This document shows, one piece after another, positions 1 through 7,430 of a stretch of DNA of 57,971 bases. The stretch lies in contig JAICWE010000015.1 of the NCBI GenBank assembly GCA_025934955.1, positions 1-57,971 of the forward strand. The letters run 5' to 3'. Within the stretch, counting starts at the first letter, position 1. Every line of letters starts with the position of its first letter. The position numbers were made by a program, and so were the translations under genes. The DNA is from Gemmatimonadales bacterium (GTDB taxonomy: Bacteria; Gemmatimonadota; Gemmatimonadetes; Gemmatimonadales; GWC2-71-9). Under the pieces are notes generated by a model that saw only the letters and a list, made by a program, of their open reading frames with translations, ran no database searches and was not told the DNA's origin.

Positions 1-59
1 CCGCCCACCGTGTCCACCACGTTGTCGTAGATCCGGCCGCGGAACATCGGCACCTCCAT
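1..59 (-). CDS. N-terminal start of a cysteine synthase / cystathionine beta-synthase-type PLP enzyme (cut by window edge)
   Basis: Only the first 19 codons are inside the window, starting at ATG 59. They read MEVPMFRGRIYDNVVDTVGG. The stretch I-Y-D-N-V-V-D-T-V-G-G matches the way cysteine synthases and cystathionine beta-synthases begin (I-Y-D-N-I-L-D-x-I-G-N-T-P), just before the phosphate-binding loop and PLP lysine, which would lie outside. The gene follows the mini-propeller gene by 18 bp on the same strand. Which member of the fold-type II PLP family it is cannot be decided from this fragment. Confidence 0.5.
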   Translation of the reverse strand, partial: MEVPMFRGRIYDNVVDTVG

Positions 60-77
60 GAGGAAAACGGGCGCCGC

Positions 78-392
78 TCAGCCGGTCGCGGCCGCCGCGC
101 GCGCTGCCGCCGCCGCCACCAGCGCCGACTCGGCGCCGGCCCGCGCGCCGCCCCCTGCGATCGTCGCGATTCCGAAGCCGAGGCCGCGGAGCGGATTGCT
201 CCAGGCGATGGCACCGGTCGCCGCGTCGAGGCAGAATGCCGAGCCGCCCGTCGTGGCGACAAGCCGCCCGGCATCGAGCACCAGCAGCACCGCGCCGCTG
301 CCCTTGAGACGAGTGCGCCACCGCTCGCTGCCGGTGGCGCGATCGAGGGCGACGACATGGCCGCGGATGCCGATGAAGACGAGACTCTGCAT
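78..392 (-). CDS. Mini PQQ-type beta-propeller protein, 104 aa
   Basis: The protein carries two PQQ/BamB-like blades: FIGIRGHVVALDRATGSERWRTRL at about residues 5-28, and FCLDAATGAIAWSNPL at about 52-67. Each has the typical A-L-D-x-x-T-G-x-x-x-W core. A normal BamB propeller needs about eight blades and 370 residues, so this is far too short to close a propeller alone. There is no signal peptide, and the C-terminus is a low-complexity alanine-rich tail. The chosen start is the ATG at 392, immediately before the first blade; an upstream in-frame start would add a basic stretch with no homology. It sits between an ADP-ribosylglycohydrolase gene and a cysteine synthase-type gene. It could be a remnant or a genuine small family; function unknown. 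Confidence 0.6.
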   Translation of the reverse strand: MQSLVFIGIRGHVVALDRATGSERWRTRLKGSGAVLLVLDAGRLVATTGGSAFCLDAATGAIAWSNPLRGLGFGIATIAGGGARAGAESALVAAAAARAAAATG

Positions 393-470
393 GCTAGCGG
401 GACGGTGAGCGCATCGGTCGAGGTTACGGCCGCCCGGTGTGAGCGTCAAGCGCCGAACGCGGCGCGACCG

Positions 471-1472
471 TTACGCGGGCCGCAGCATCGCCGCGAGCTG
501 GAGCAAGGCGTCGTGGCCCCACGAACCGCGATCGTGCACCGCGCGAGCGGCCGGGGGCAGCGCCGCCGCGCCGATGCGCGCCCCGACCATCGCGCCGGCC
601 ATGGCGCCGGTCGTGTCGGTATCACCGCCCGCCGCGATCGCGGTGGCGACCGCCCGAGGCCACGCGTCCGCATGGCGGAGCGCGGCATAGAGCGCCCAAC
701 AGACGCTGGGCAGCACGTGGGCGGTGACGCCGGAGTACTCGCGCGGTGCCAGAGGATCGAGTCCGAGCCGCACCAGCCGCGCGCTCGCCTTGCCCGGCTC
801 GAGCGGCAGCAGCGCGGTCACTTCGAGCAGCGCGCTCGCGGTGTCGCGGTCGAGCGGCCTGACATACGCCGCCACACGGGCCGGAATCGCCGCGGGGTCG
901 GCGTCGGCGCTCGCGAGGAGCCGCGCCGCGAGAGCGATCGCCGCGGCGCCTGCGGCGCACGCCGGGTGGCGGTGGGTGATCCGCGCCTGCTCGCTCGCCA
1001 CGGCGAGCAGGCGCTCGCCGCCGAAGAGGAGCCCGAGCGGTGCCGCGCGCATGGCGGCGCCGTTGCCGGCGTAGTCGGCCGGCGCCGCCGCGTCCGCGAG
1101 TGACACCCCCGCATGCAGGCGCAGGGCGGCACCCCGTGTTCCCGGCCCGGCGCCCACGTCATGGCCGGCGGCGAAGAGGGCCGCGAGGCGCGCGGCGAAC
1201 GCCGCCGCCTGCCACTGGCCGCAGTCGGCGATCGAGCGCAACAGCTCGCGGGCCTGCTGGGTGTCGTCGGAGTACTGGCCGGCGCGGTACGGATGGCGCG
1301 CGCGGATGGCGGAGGAATCGAGCGGGCCGGCGGTCAGGCCGGCGGCGTAGCGGGCCGCCTCGGGTGGATCGAGCGCTTCCACCGCGAAGCCAAGCGCGTC
1401 CCCGAGGGCGAGACCGAGGAGCGAACCTGCAAGCGCCGGGTCGGGTGGGTCAGGAGACGAGCGGCTCGACAT
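471..1472 (-). CDS. ADP-ribosylglycohydrolase (DraG/ARH) family protein, 333 aa
   Basis: This family removes ADP-ribose from proteins or small molecules using two magnesium ions. The hallmarks are present: GLALGDALGFAVE near residue 17, the metal-binding Y-S-D-D-T-Q near residue 63, and the C-terminal G-G-D-T-D-T-T-G-A-M-A-G-A-M-x-G-A near residue 280. Length is usual for the family. The start is placed at ATG 1472, inside the end of the PH-domain gene (23-nt overlap), preceded by a G-rich stretch. An ORF extension upstream has no family similarity. The gene lies between a membrane PH-domain protein and a mini beta-propeller. No matching ADP-ribosyltransferase is visible nearby, so the target is unknown. 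Confidence 0.85.
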   Translation of the reverse strand: MSSRSSPDPPDPALAGSLLGLALGDALGFAVEALDPPEAARYAAGLTAGPLDSSAIRARHPYRAGQYSDDTQQARELLRSIADCGQWQAAAFAARLAALFAAGHDVGAGPGTRGAALRLHAGVSLADAAAPADYAGNGAAMRAAPLGLLFGGERLLAVASEQARITHRHPACAAGAAAIALAARLLASADADPAAIPARVAAYVRPLDRDTASALLEVTALLPLEPGKASARLVRLGLDPLAPREYSGVTAHVLPSVCWALYAALRHADAWPRAVATAIAAGGDTDTTGAMAGAMVGARIGAAALPPAARAVHDRGSWGHDALLQLAAMLRPA

Positions 1473-2085
1473 CCCGCCCGCAGTAGCGGCACACCTTTGC
1501 CCGGGCCAGAATGCGCTCGGCGCAGTACGGGCAGTCGCGCTCCTCGCGCGGCGCGGCGAGCGCCGGTTCGCCGGACGGCGCGACAACGGCGGGGGCCGCG
1601 GCGCGCGCGCTGTCGAGCGAGACGATCTGCGCCTGCACCTGGCGGCGGAACTCCATCGGCGCGGCGATCAGCGGAAACGCCTCGTGGGTGCCGCCGGTGC
1701 CGATCACGGTGATCGTGCCGTAGTTGAAGACGCGGGCCCAGAGATGCTGATCCACGCCGATCGCCTCGATCTTCGAGAGCAGCGTCTCCAGTGAGTCGCG
1801 GCCGATGAAGCCCACCTTGATGAGCACCCGCTTGTCGGTCACGGCAAACTCCGACGACGTGCGCCGGATCCACGGCCCGATCGCGGCGAGCAGCGCGAGC
1901 GCGCCGAGCGCGGCGGCGGGTCCCCACCAGTACTGGTATCGGGGCCGCGGCCAGTACCACAACAGCACCGCCGCGGCGATCGCGAGAATCGCGAGCACGA
2001 CGGCGCCGCTGAAGATGATCCAGTGCAGGTGGGCGCGATACACCACCCGCTCGCCCGGCAGCAGGTGCTTCGTCACATAGGACAT
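1450..2085 (-). CDS. Membrane protein with bacterial PH domain and C-terminal zinc ribbon, 211 aa
   Basis: Two hydrophobic segments (about residues 22-46 and 54-71) are followed by a YdbS/YdbT-like bacterial PH domain (about 75-150; F-A-V-T-D-K-R-V-L-I-K-x-G, K-I-E-A-I-G-V-D-Q, Y-G-T-I-T-V-I-G-T-G-G). After an Ala/Pro linker the protein ends in a zinc ribbon, C-P-Y-C...C-R-Y-C (about 189-206). Such proteins are inner-membrane with the PH and ribbon parts cytosolic; no enzymatic role is known. A TAGCTTCG element (2090-2097) lies 5 bp before the ATG, so the message could be nearly leaderless if that is the -10. The downstream ADP-ribosylglycohydrolase gene overlaps its end. Confidence 0.8.
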   Translation of the reverse strand: MSYVTKHLLPGERVVYRAHLHWIIFSGAVVLAILAIAAAVLLWYWPRPRYQYWWGPAAALGALALLAAIGPWIRRTSSEFAVTDKRVLIKVGFIGRDSLETLLSKIEAIGVDQHLWARVFNYGTITVIGTGGTHEAFPLIAAPMEFRRQVQAQIVSLDSARAAAPAVVAPSGEPALAAPREERDCPYCAERILARAKVCRYCGRDVEPLVS

Positions 2086-2247
2086 CGCCCGAAGCTAGCG
2101 CCGGCCGGCGCGCCGTACCAGAGCGGCCGGCCGGATCAGCGCACCGTATGTACGTGACCGCCGGCCGGGTGCGGCCGGTGATCGCGTCCGCTGCGACGCG
2201 CCCCGATCGCCGCCACTTTGTTCAGGGCGACTATCGTCGGAGGCCGG

Positions 2248-2781
2248 ATGGAGCAGCGGAAGCCCCGGGGCGGGCCGAGCATCGTGCTGCTGATGAGCGG
2301 GGACCGGCGGCTGCGGGATGCGTTGCGCCGCGCGGTGGCGGTCCATCACCTCCAGCTGGTGCACGCCACGGCCGCCCTCGCCGGGCTCGAGCTGCTCCAG
2401 CGATTCAGCGAGACGTTTCGATTGGCGGTGGTGGACACCGACATCACCGGTCTCCCGGGAAGCGTGGTGATGGAGACGCTGCGGCAATTCCGGCCGGAGC
2501 TGCCGGTGGTGTGCCTCAGCGGCCGCCGTGCGCTGGCCGGCGCACTCGCCGGCCGGTGCCTCGGCCGGCCGATCGACGAAGCGCGACTCACGCAGGCGAT
2601 CGGGTCGGCGCTGCGTGGCGGGGGCCCGCCGCCCGACGATTGGGCGCCCCTCGCGGGGCCCGGCGCGATTGCGCGAGCCCACGAGTGCTTCCGGGTGTCC
2701 GGCGATCTGGTGGAGGCGGCTCTCGAGCTTGCCCGCGGCATGCCGGTCGAGCCGGAGGAGGATGGGGCCGGTCCGGTCTAG
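2248..2781 (+). CDS. Divergent receiver-domain (pseudo-receiver?) protein, 177 aa
   Basis: Residues about 11-125 follow the fold pattern of a response-regulator receiver: S-I-V-L-L-M-S-G-D-R-R-L-R-D-A-L, then L-A-V-V-D-T-D-I-T-G-L-P-G with the putative phospho-acceptor Asp63, then P-V-V-C-L-S-G with Ser91. The acidic pair after strand 1 is reduced to one Asp (SGD), and the invariant Lys of the K-P motif is Arg (G-R-P, about residue 107), so normal phosphorylation is doubtful. No DNA-binding domain follows; about 50 unassigned residues end the protein. The start is ATG 2248, preceded by a good ribosome site (cggaggccggATG); a TTG at 2218 is less likely. It converges with the next receiver gene, both stops sharing the CTAG at 2778-2781. 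Confidence 0.7.
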   Translation: MEQRKPRGGPSIVLLMSGDRRLRDALRRAVAVHHLQLVHATAALAGLELLQRFSETFRLAVVDTDITGLPGSVVMETLRQFRPELPVVCLSGRRALAGALAGRCLGRPIDEARLTQAIGSALRGGGPPPDDWAPLAGPGAIARAHECFRVSGDLVEAALELARGMPVEPEEDGAGPV

Positions 2782-3230
2782 GAGTCCTTCCGCGGCGTGC
2801 CGCGGGGCGCGTCCTTCCGGTCGGCCGCGCCGCGGAGCGCCCGGCTCACCCGCGCCAGCAGCTCGTCGCGGGTGAACGGCTTGGCGAGGAACAGCACGTT
2901 AGGCGACTCCAGGCCCTCGCGCACCAGCACCTCGGCGGAGTACGCCGACATGAAGACGACCGCCGTCGCGGGCCACCGCTCGCTGATGATGCGGACCAGG
3001 TCAACGCCGCTCATTTCCGGCATGACCACGTCCACGATGACGAGATCGACGCGGCCGGCCGCCATCGCCAGTACCTCCAGCGCTTCGACCGCGCTCGCCG
3101 CCTCGAAGACGCGGTAGCCGGCCTCCGAGAGCAGCCGGAATGCGAGCCGGCGCACGATGCCGACGTCGTCCACGACGAGAACGGCCTGGGAGCCGGCGAG
3201 GCTGGAGCTTCGAAACAACTCACTGTTCAT
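2778..3230 (-). CDS. Single-domain response regulator (CheY-like), 150 aa
   Basis: A complete receiver domain: acidic pair Asp21-Asp22 (VLVVDDVGIVRR), phospho-acceptor Asp67 (VIVDVVMPEMSG), Ser95 (VVFMSAYS) and Lys117 (FLAKPFT). A charged tail of about 20 residues ends the protein and no output domain is attached. It would take phosphate from a histidine kinase encoded elsewhere. A promoter candidate (TTGACG, 16 bp, CATTATTG at 3364-3393) lies about 130 bp upstream. The stop overlaps the stop of the convergent plus-strand receiver gene by 4 bp. Confidence 0.9.
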   Translation of the reverse strand: MNSELFRSSSLAGSQAVLVVDDVGIVRRLAFRLLSEAGYRVFEAASAVEALEVLAMAAGRVDLVIVDVVMPEMSGVDLVRIISERWPATAVVFMSAYSAEVLVREGLESPNVLFLAKPFTRDELLARVSRALRGAADRKDAPRGTPRKDS

Positions 3231-3363
3231 GGCGGCCGTACGCGGTGGAAGATCAGGAGGAGCGGACGCATCCGGGATGCGGGCGCCGATTGCCTCTATT
3301 GCTGCGGTGCCGGACCGGCGGGCGCGGTGCGCTACGTCACGACGGCGGGAGGCGCTGACCCTC

Positions 3364-3393
3364 CAATAATGCGCCGGCGGCGGGCCCCGTCAA
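3364..3393 (-). promoter_or_regulatory. Candidate promoter for the CheY-like gene
   Basis: On the minus strand TTGACG (3388-3393) is followed after 16 bp by CATTATTG (3364-3371), resembling TTGACA / TAnnTTTG. It lies in the 264-bp gap between tRNA-Ser and the receiver gene, which otherwise holds GC-rich inverted repeats and one GCCTAACG octamer. Spotted by eye. Confidence 0.4.
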
Positions 3394-3429
3394 CCCGGCG
3401 GGTGCGGTCCGCCGGGCAGCGGAGCCGAG

Positions 3430-3437
3430 CGTTAGGC
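3430..3437 (+). repeat. CGTTAGGC octamer, intergenic copy of a recurrent motif
   Basis: This is the only intergenic copy of a sequence seen ten times. CGTTAGGC (either strand) occurs at 2897-2904, 3430-3437, 19220-19227, 20630-20637, 25440-25447, 31247-31254, 34956-34963, 52680-52687 and 57457-57464; a one-base-shorter form, CCTAACG, is at 36838-36844. Inside genes it is read in two frames (Ala/Ser-Leu-Gly with a TTA codon, or Pro-Asn), so it is a DNA-level pattern and not a protein motif. Function unknown. Confidence 0.6.
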
Positions 3438-3494
3438 GGGGGAACCGGGCGGCGGCCTCGCCTCCGCGGGGGAGGCGGGCCCGCCCCCGGCCAG

Positions 3495-3581
3495 CGGACA
3501 GGGTGGGATTCGAACCCACGAGACCCTTGCGGGCCCACCGGTTTTCGAGACCGGCTCCTTCAGCCACTCGGACACCTGTCC
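3495..3581 (-). tRNA. tRNA-Ser (anticodon CGA)
   Basis: The minus strand folds as an 87-nt class II tRNA. The acceptor stem GGACAGG pairs with CCTGTCC and is followed by discriminator G; the anticodon stem CCGGT/ACCGG holds loop CTCGAAA, giving anticodon CGA (plus-strand tcg at 3545-3547); there is a long variable arm (GTGGGCCCGCAAGGGTCTC) and a T loop GTTCGAATC. The long variable arm and G discriminator fit serine. CCA is not encoded. Confidence 0.95.
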
Positions 3582-3616
3582 CGGGCGCCGCGCGTTCGTC
3601 CGCTGCGGCGGCGGGA

Positions 3617-3645
3617 AGTCTACATCAGGGGCGCCCCCGCATCTA
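3617..3645 (-). promoter_or_regulatory. Candidate promoter for tRNA-Ser
   Basis: TAGATG (3640-3645), then 17 bp, then TAGACT (3617-3622) on the minus strand, about 35 bp before the tRNA 5' end. The -35-like element contains the tadA stop codon TAG. The same TAGACT -10 occurs upstream of asnS. Confidence 0.4.
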
Positions 3646-4083
3646 GGTCTCGCGCCGCGGCACGAAGAACCGCTTCAGCAGTTCGGCGCACTCCGCTTCC
3701 ATGAACCCGCCCATCACGTCCGGACGGTGGTTGAGCCGCGGCTCGCGCAGGATGTCGTACACCGAGCCGGCCATCCCCCAGCGGGCGTCATGGGCGCCGT
3801 AGATGACTCGCGCCACCTTGGCGAGCACGATGGCGCCGGCGCACTGCGCACACGGCTCGAGCGTCACGTACATCGTGGCCTCACGGAGGCGGCCGGCGCC
3901 GCCGTTGCCGCAGGCGCGCTGGATCGCGAGCAGCTCGGCGTGCGCGGTGGGATCGTGGCGCTGGATGGTCTCGTTGCAGGCCTCGGCCAGGGTCTCGCCC
4001 TCGTGCACGATGACGCAGCCGACCGGTATCTCCTCGCGCACCGCCGCGGCCCGCGCCAGCCGGAGCGCCGCCTCCATTCCCAT
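3643..4083 (-). CDS. tadA: tRNA-specific adenosine-34 deaminase TadA, 146 aa
   Basis: TadA converts adenosine 34 of tRNA-Arg(ACG) to inosine. The zinc-dependent cytidine-deaminase fold is clear: H-A-E at about residues 48-50 (D-P-T-A-H-A-E-L-L-A-I) with the catalytic Glu, P-C-x-x-C at about 77-81 (TLEPCAQCAGAIVLAKV), then R-V-I-Y-G-A-x-D and the G-S-V-Y-D segment. Length is typical. The start at ATG 4083 follows the clpB stop by 25 bp; N-terminal extensions in frame have no homology. It is probably co-transcribed with clpB. Confidence 0.92.
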   Translation of the reverse strand: MGMEAALRLARAAAVREEIPVGCVIVHEGETLAEACNETIQRHDPTAHAELLAIQRACGNGGAGRLREATMYVTLEPCAQCAGAIVLAKVARVIYGAHDARWGMAGSVYDILREPRLNHRPDVMGGFMEAECAELLKRFFVPRRET

Positions 4084-4108
4084 GAGATCCGCGGGCGACG
4101 GCGTGCCC

Positions 4109-6733
4109 CTACGCACTGGCGGCCTCGAGCGGCGTCCCGGCGCGGCTGAACTGGAGTCCCGCGCCGTTGCGCTCGACGACGATGGTATCGCCGTCGTGGT
4201 AGCGGCCCTCCAGCACCTCCATGGCGATCGGATTCTGCAACTCCCGCTGGATGACCCGCTTGAGCGGCCGGGCGCCGTACACCGGGTCGTAGCCCTGGTT
4301 GGCCAGCAGCTCGCGCGCTTCCGGCGTGACGCGGAGATGCAGGTGCCGCGCGCCGAGCAGCTTTTCCAGTCCGGCGAGCTGCAGGGCGACAATGTGATTG
4401 AGGTCGTCGCGGGTGAGCCGGCGGAACACGATGACGTCGTCCACCCGGTTGAGGAACTCGGGACGGAAGTGCTGGCGCAGCTCCCCCCGCACCCGCGCCT
4501 CCACCGCACGCCACTCCTCCTCGGTGTCGGTGGTCCCCGCCTCGACGATGTACTGGCTCCCGATATTTGACGTCATGATGATGACGGTGTTCCGGAAGTC
4601 CACCACGCGGCCCTGGCTGTCGGTGAGGCGGCCGTCGTCGAGGATCTGGAGCAGGATGTTGAAGATATCGGGGTGTGCCTTCTCGATCTCGTCGAACAGG
4701 ATGACGCTATACGGCCGCCGCCGCACCGCCTCCGTGAGCTGCCCACCCTCCTCATAGCCGACGTAGCCCGGCGGCGCGCCGATCATCCGCGCCACCGAGT
4801 GCTTCTCCATGTACTCCGACATGTCGAGCCGCACCATCGCGCGCTCGTCGTCGAAGAGGAACTCGGCGAGCGCGCGCGCCGTCTCGGTCTTGCCCACGCC
4901 GGTGGGGCCGAGAAAGATGAACGAGCCGGTGGGGCGATTGGGATCCTGAAGCCCCGCGCGGCTCCGCCGCACCGCGTTCGCGACCGCGGTTACCGCCGCC
5001 TCCTGGCCCACCACGCGCCGCGCCAGCTCGGCCTCGAGCCTGGTGAGCCGCGCCCGCTCGCTCTCGAGCATGCGCGAGACCGGAATGCCGGTCCACTTCG
5101 CCACGATCTGGGCGATATCTTCCGCGTCCACCTCTTCCTTCAGGTACTTCGCCGTCGCCTGCACCTCGGCGAGGCGGCCCTGCTGCTCACCGAGCTTCTG
5201 CTCCAGCTCGGGGATCCTGCCGTAGCGCAGCTCGGCGGCCTTCTGGAGATCGCCGTGGCGGGTGGCCTGATCCACCTCGGTGCGGAGCGCCTCGACCTGC
5301 TGCTTCATGCTCTGGATTTCCTGAATCGTGCTCTTCTCGCTCTGCCACTGCGCCTTCATGCCGGCGCTCCGCTCCTTGAGCGCGCTGATCTCCTGCTCCA
5401 CCGTCGCCAGGCGCTCGCGGCCGGCCTTGTCCTTTTCCTTCAGCAGCGCCTGGCGCTGGATCTCGAGCTGCACGATGCGGCGCTCGACCTCGTCGATCTC
5501 CTGCGGCAGCGAGTCGATCTCGATGCGGAGGCGGCTGGCCGCCTCGTCCACCAGGTCGATCGCCTTGTCCGGCAGGAAGCGGTCCCCGATGTAGCGGTCC
5601 GAGAGCGTGGCGGCGGCGACGAGCGCGTTGTCGGTGATGCGGACGCCGTGGTGCACCTCGTACTTCTCCTTGAGGCCACGGAGTATCGCGATGGTATCGG
5701 CCACGCTGGGCTCGCCGACCAGCACCGGCTGGAAGCGGCGCTCCAGCGCCGGGTCCTTCTCGATGTGCTTGCGGTATTCGTCCAGCGTCGTGGCGCCGAT
5801 CACGTGCAGCTCACCCCGGGCGAGCGGCGGCTTGAGCATGTTGCTCGCGTCCACCGCGCCTTCCGCGGCGCCGGCGCCGACGATGGTGTGCAGCTCGTCG
5901 ATGAAGGTGATGTACTTCCCCTCGCTCTCGGTCAGCTCCTTCACCACCGCCTTGAGCCGCTCCTCGAATTCGCCCCGGAACTTGGCGCCGGCCAGGAGCT
6001 GGCCGATGTCGAGCGCCACCAGCTCGCGATTGCGCAGCGACTCCGGGACGTCGCCGTTGACGATGCGCTGCGCGAGCCCTTCGACGATCGCGGTCTTCCC
6101 CACGCCAGGCTCGCCGATCAGCACCGGATTGTTCTTGGTTCGGCGGGAGAGCACCTGCATGACGCGACGCACCTCCTCGTCGCGGCCGATGACCGGATCG
6201 AGCTTTCCCTGCCGCGCCTGCTCGGTGAGGTTGCGGGTGTAGCGGGCCAGCGCCTGGTACTTCCCCTCCGGGCTCTGGTCGGTGACGCGATGGGCGCCGC
6301 GCACCTCCTCGAGCGACCGCCGCAGCGCATCGGCCGACACGCCCAGTGCGCTGAGCAGCTCGCGCGCGCTGGTGCCGCGCTCCTCCGCCAGCGCCAGGAG
6401 CAGGTGTTCGGTCGAGACGTACGCGTCGCCCATCCGCTTCGCATCCGCCTCGGCGCGGTCGAACACCTTGTTCAGCTCGCGGCTGAAGGTCGGCTCGGCG
6501 CCGCCGGACTGCGTGGGGAAGCGCGCGATCTCGCGCTCGAGCGCGTCGCGCAGCGCGGCGACGTTGAGCCCGGCCTTCTGCAGCAGCGGCTGCACCACGC
6601 CCTCGTCCTGCGCCAGGAGCGCGGCGAGGAGGTGTGCATCGTTCACCACCGGATTGCCGCGACGGCGGGCGTCCTCACCGGCGTCGCGGAAGGCCTCCTG
6701 GGCCTTGATCGTCAGTCGCTCTGGCCGAATCAT
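4109..6733 (-). CDS. clpB: ATP-dependent disaggregase chaperone ClpB, 874 aa
   Basis: Cytosolic Hsp100 that pulls proteins out of aggregates together with DnaK. An N-terminal Clp_N repeat pair (about 1-150) is followed by AAA-1 with Walker A G-E-P-G-V-G-K-T (about 207-214), the long coiled-coil middle domain that distinguishes ClpB from ClpA/ClpC (about 400-530), AAA-2 with Walker A G-P-T-G-V-G-K-T near 610, and the C-terminal D2-small domain ([17 protein letters not shown] near 830). The start is ATG 6733 with GGAG spaced correctly; [15 protein letters not shown] is a standard ClpB start. A terminator (6831-6859) insulates it from the gene upstream, so it must have its own promoter in 6734-6830. 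I found no CIRCE repeat or convincing sigma-32 site there. Confidence 0.97.
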   Translation of the reverse strand: MIRPERLTIKAQEAFRDAGEDARRRGNPVVNDAHLLAALLAQDEGVVQPLLQKAGLNVAALRDALEREIARFPTQSGGAEPTFSRELNKVFDRAEADAKRMGDAYVSTEHLLLALAEERGTSARELLSALGVSADALRRSLEEVRGAHRVTDQSPEGKYQALARYTRNLTEQARQGKLDPVIGRDEEVRRVMQVLSRRTKNNPVLIGEPGVGKTAIVEGLAQRIVNGDVPESLRNRELVALDIGQLLAGAKFRGEFEERLKAVVKELTESEGKYITFIDELHTIVGAGAAEGAVDASNMLKPPLARGELHVIGATTLDEYRKHIEKDPALERRFQPVLVGEPSVADTIAILRGLKEKYEVHHGVRITDNALVAAATLSDRYIGDRFLPDKAIDLVDEAASRLRIEIDSLPQEIDEVERRIVQLEIQRQALLKEKDKAGRERLATVEQEISALKERSAGMKAQWQSEKSTIQEIQSMKQQVEALRTEVDQATRHGDLQKAAELRYGRIPELEQKLGEQQGRLAEVQATAKYLKEEVDAEDIAQIVAKWTGIPVSRMLESERARLTRLEAELARRVVGQEAAVTAVANAVRRSRAGLQDPNRPTGSFIFLGPTGVGKTETARALAEFLFDDERAMVRLDMSEYMEKHSVARMIGAPPGYVGYEEGGQLTEAVRRRPYSVILFDEIEKAHPDIFNILLQILDDGRLTDSQGRVVDFRNTVIIMTSNIGSQYIVEAGTTDTEEEWRAVEARVRGELRQHFRPEFLNRVDDVIVFRRLTRDDLNHIVALQLAGLEKLLGARHLHLRVTPEARELLANQGYDPVYGARPLKRVIQRELQNPIAMEVLEGRYHDGDTIVVERNGAGLQFSRAGTPLEAASA

Positions 6734-6830
6734 CGGAACTCCAATTCCACGGGACCTGCCCTCAAGCTTGGAAACGTCGCCGCGCGATGGCAAGCGGCAA
6801 GCCGGGAATGTCCGCCGCAATGGCAGAAAA

Positions 6831-6864
6831 GACGAGGGCCGCTCGACGCGGCCCTCGTCATTTT
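6831..6864 (-). terminator. Rho-independent terminator of the FlgD-like gene
   Basis: A perfect 12-bp inverted repeat, GACGAGGGCCGC (6831-6842) and GCGGCCCTCGTC (6848-6859), with a 5-nt loop. Read on the minus strand it is followed by TTTTCTG. The TGA stop of the FlgD-like gene (6858-6860) is partly inside the stem. On the plus strand it is followed by ATTTTTC, so it could work in both directions, though no plus-strand gene runs into it. Confidence 0.85.
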
Positions 6865-7310
6865 TCGCTCGTCACTCGTCGCTGGACGATCATCTTCCGG
6901 GTGAATCGCTGCCCATCCACCGTCAGCTGGGAGTAGTACACTCCCGGCGTCACCTCGCGCTGGCCGTCGAGATACTTCCCGTCCCACGTCGCGCGGTACT
7001 CGCCGCAGCGGAGCCGGATTCCGTCGAGCACGACCGGCGGCTCTCCCGGAAGCATCGGGATCGCCACCACCTGCACCAGCACGTTGTACACCTTCAGGCT
7101 GACCATGGGCTGGTGGCCCTTGCTGCAGACCTCCGGCGCGATCGTGAACGGGATCGTCGTGGACGGAAAGAACGGGTTGGGGGTGTTCTCCTTCAGCTCG
7201 ACACTCGGGCCGGGAGCGGCCTGCGACTGCGTGGGAGTCTGGGCCCGCAACGCCGACGCCGTTCCCGCCAGAAGCACGAGCCACCACCCCGTCCACACAC
7301 GGCGGACCAT
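6858..7310 (-). CDS. Small secreted protein consisting of a FlgD-Ig / type IX-like C-terminal domain, 150 aa
   Basis: A signal peptide (about 1-23, cleavage L-R-A|Q) precedes one domain only. Residues about 40-144 match the FlgD Ig-like / T9SS type A sorting-domain pattern: [14 protein letters not shown] near 42, V-S-L-K-V-Y-N-V-L near 70, A-T-W-D-G-K near 107, P-G-V-Y-Y-S-Q-L near 122, and T-R-K-M-I-V-Q near 137. Such domains normally sit at the end of long exported proteins, so a protein that is nothing but signal peptide plus this domain is unusual. Cys63 and Cys102 could form a disulfide. It has its own promoter (7399-7430), a strong ribosome site (GAGGAG) and its own terminator, so it is a single-gene unit. 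Function not known. Confidence 0.75.
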   Translation of the reverse strand: MVRRVWTGWWLVLLAGTASALRAQTPTQSQAAPGPSVELKENTPNPFFPSTTIPFTIAPEVCSKGHQPMVSLKVYNVLVQVVAIPMLPGEPPVVLDGIRLRCGEYRATWDGKYLDGQREVTPGVYYSQLTVDGQRFTRKMIVQRRVTSEK

Positions 7311-7398
7311 GGGGCTCCTCTTCGGACAAAGTCAGAGTTGCGGGGGCGACACCTCCGGGAGATCGCTGCGACGCATCGGGCTGGTGCTGGTGGATGCC

Positions 7399-7430
7399 CA
7401 AACATGCCGGGCGCGCGCGGCCGGTGTCAA
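7399..7430 (-). promoter_or_regulatory. Promoter of the FlgD-like gene (TTGACA / CATGTTTG)
   Basis: A perfect -35 TTGACA (7425-7430), an 18-bp spacer, then CATGTTTG (7399-7406). The -35 contains the selB stop codon TGA. The element fits the Bacteroidetes-type TAnnTTTG in seven of eight positions and shares ATGTTTGGGC with the kinase promoter at 36654. The leader before the ATG at 7310 would be about 80 nt. Confidence 0.6.

Noticed and set aside
3420..3494. Terminator after tRNA-Ser
   Set aside because: GC-rich inverted repeats are present but no T-run follows on the minus strand.
6734..6830. CIRCE or sigma-32 element before clpB
   Set aside because: No TTAGCACTC inverted repeat and no CTTGAA / CCCCAT pair at fitting distance.
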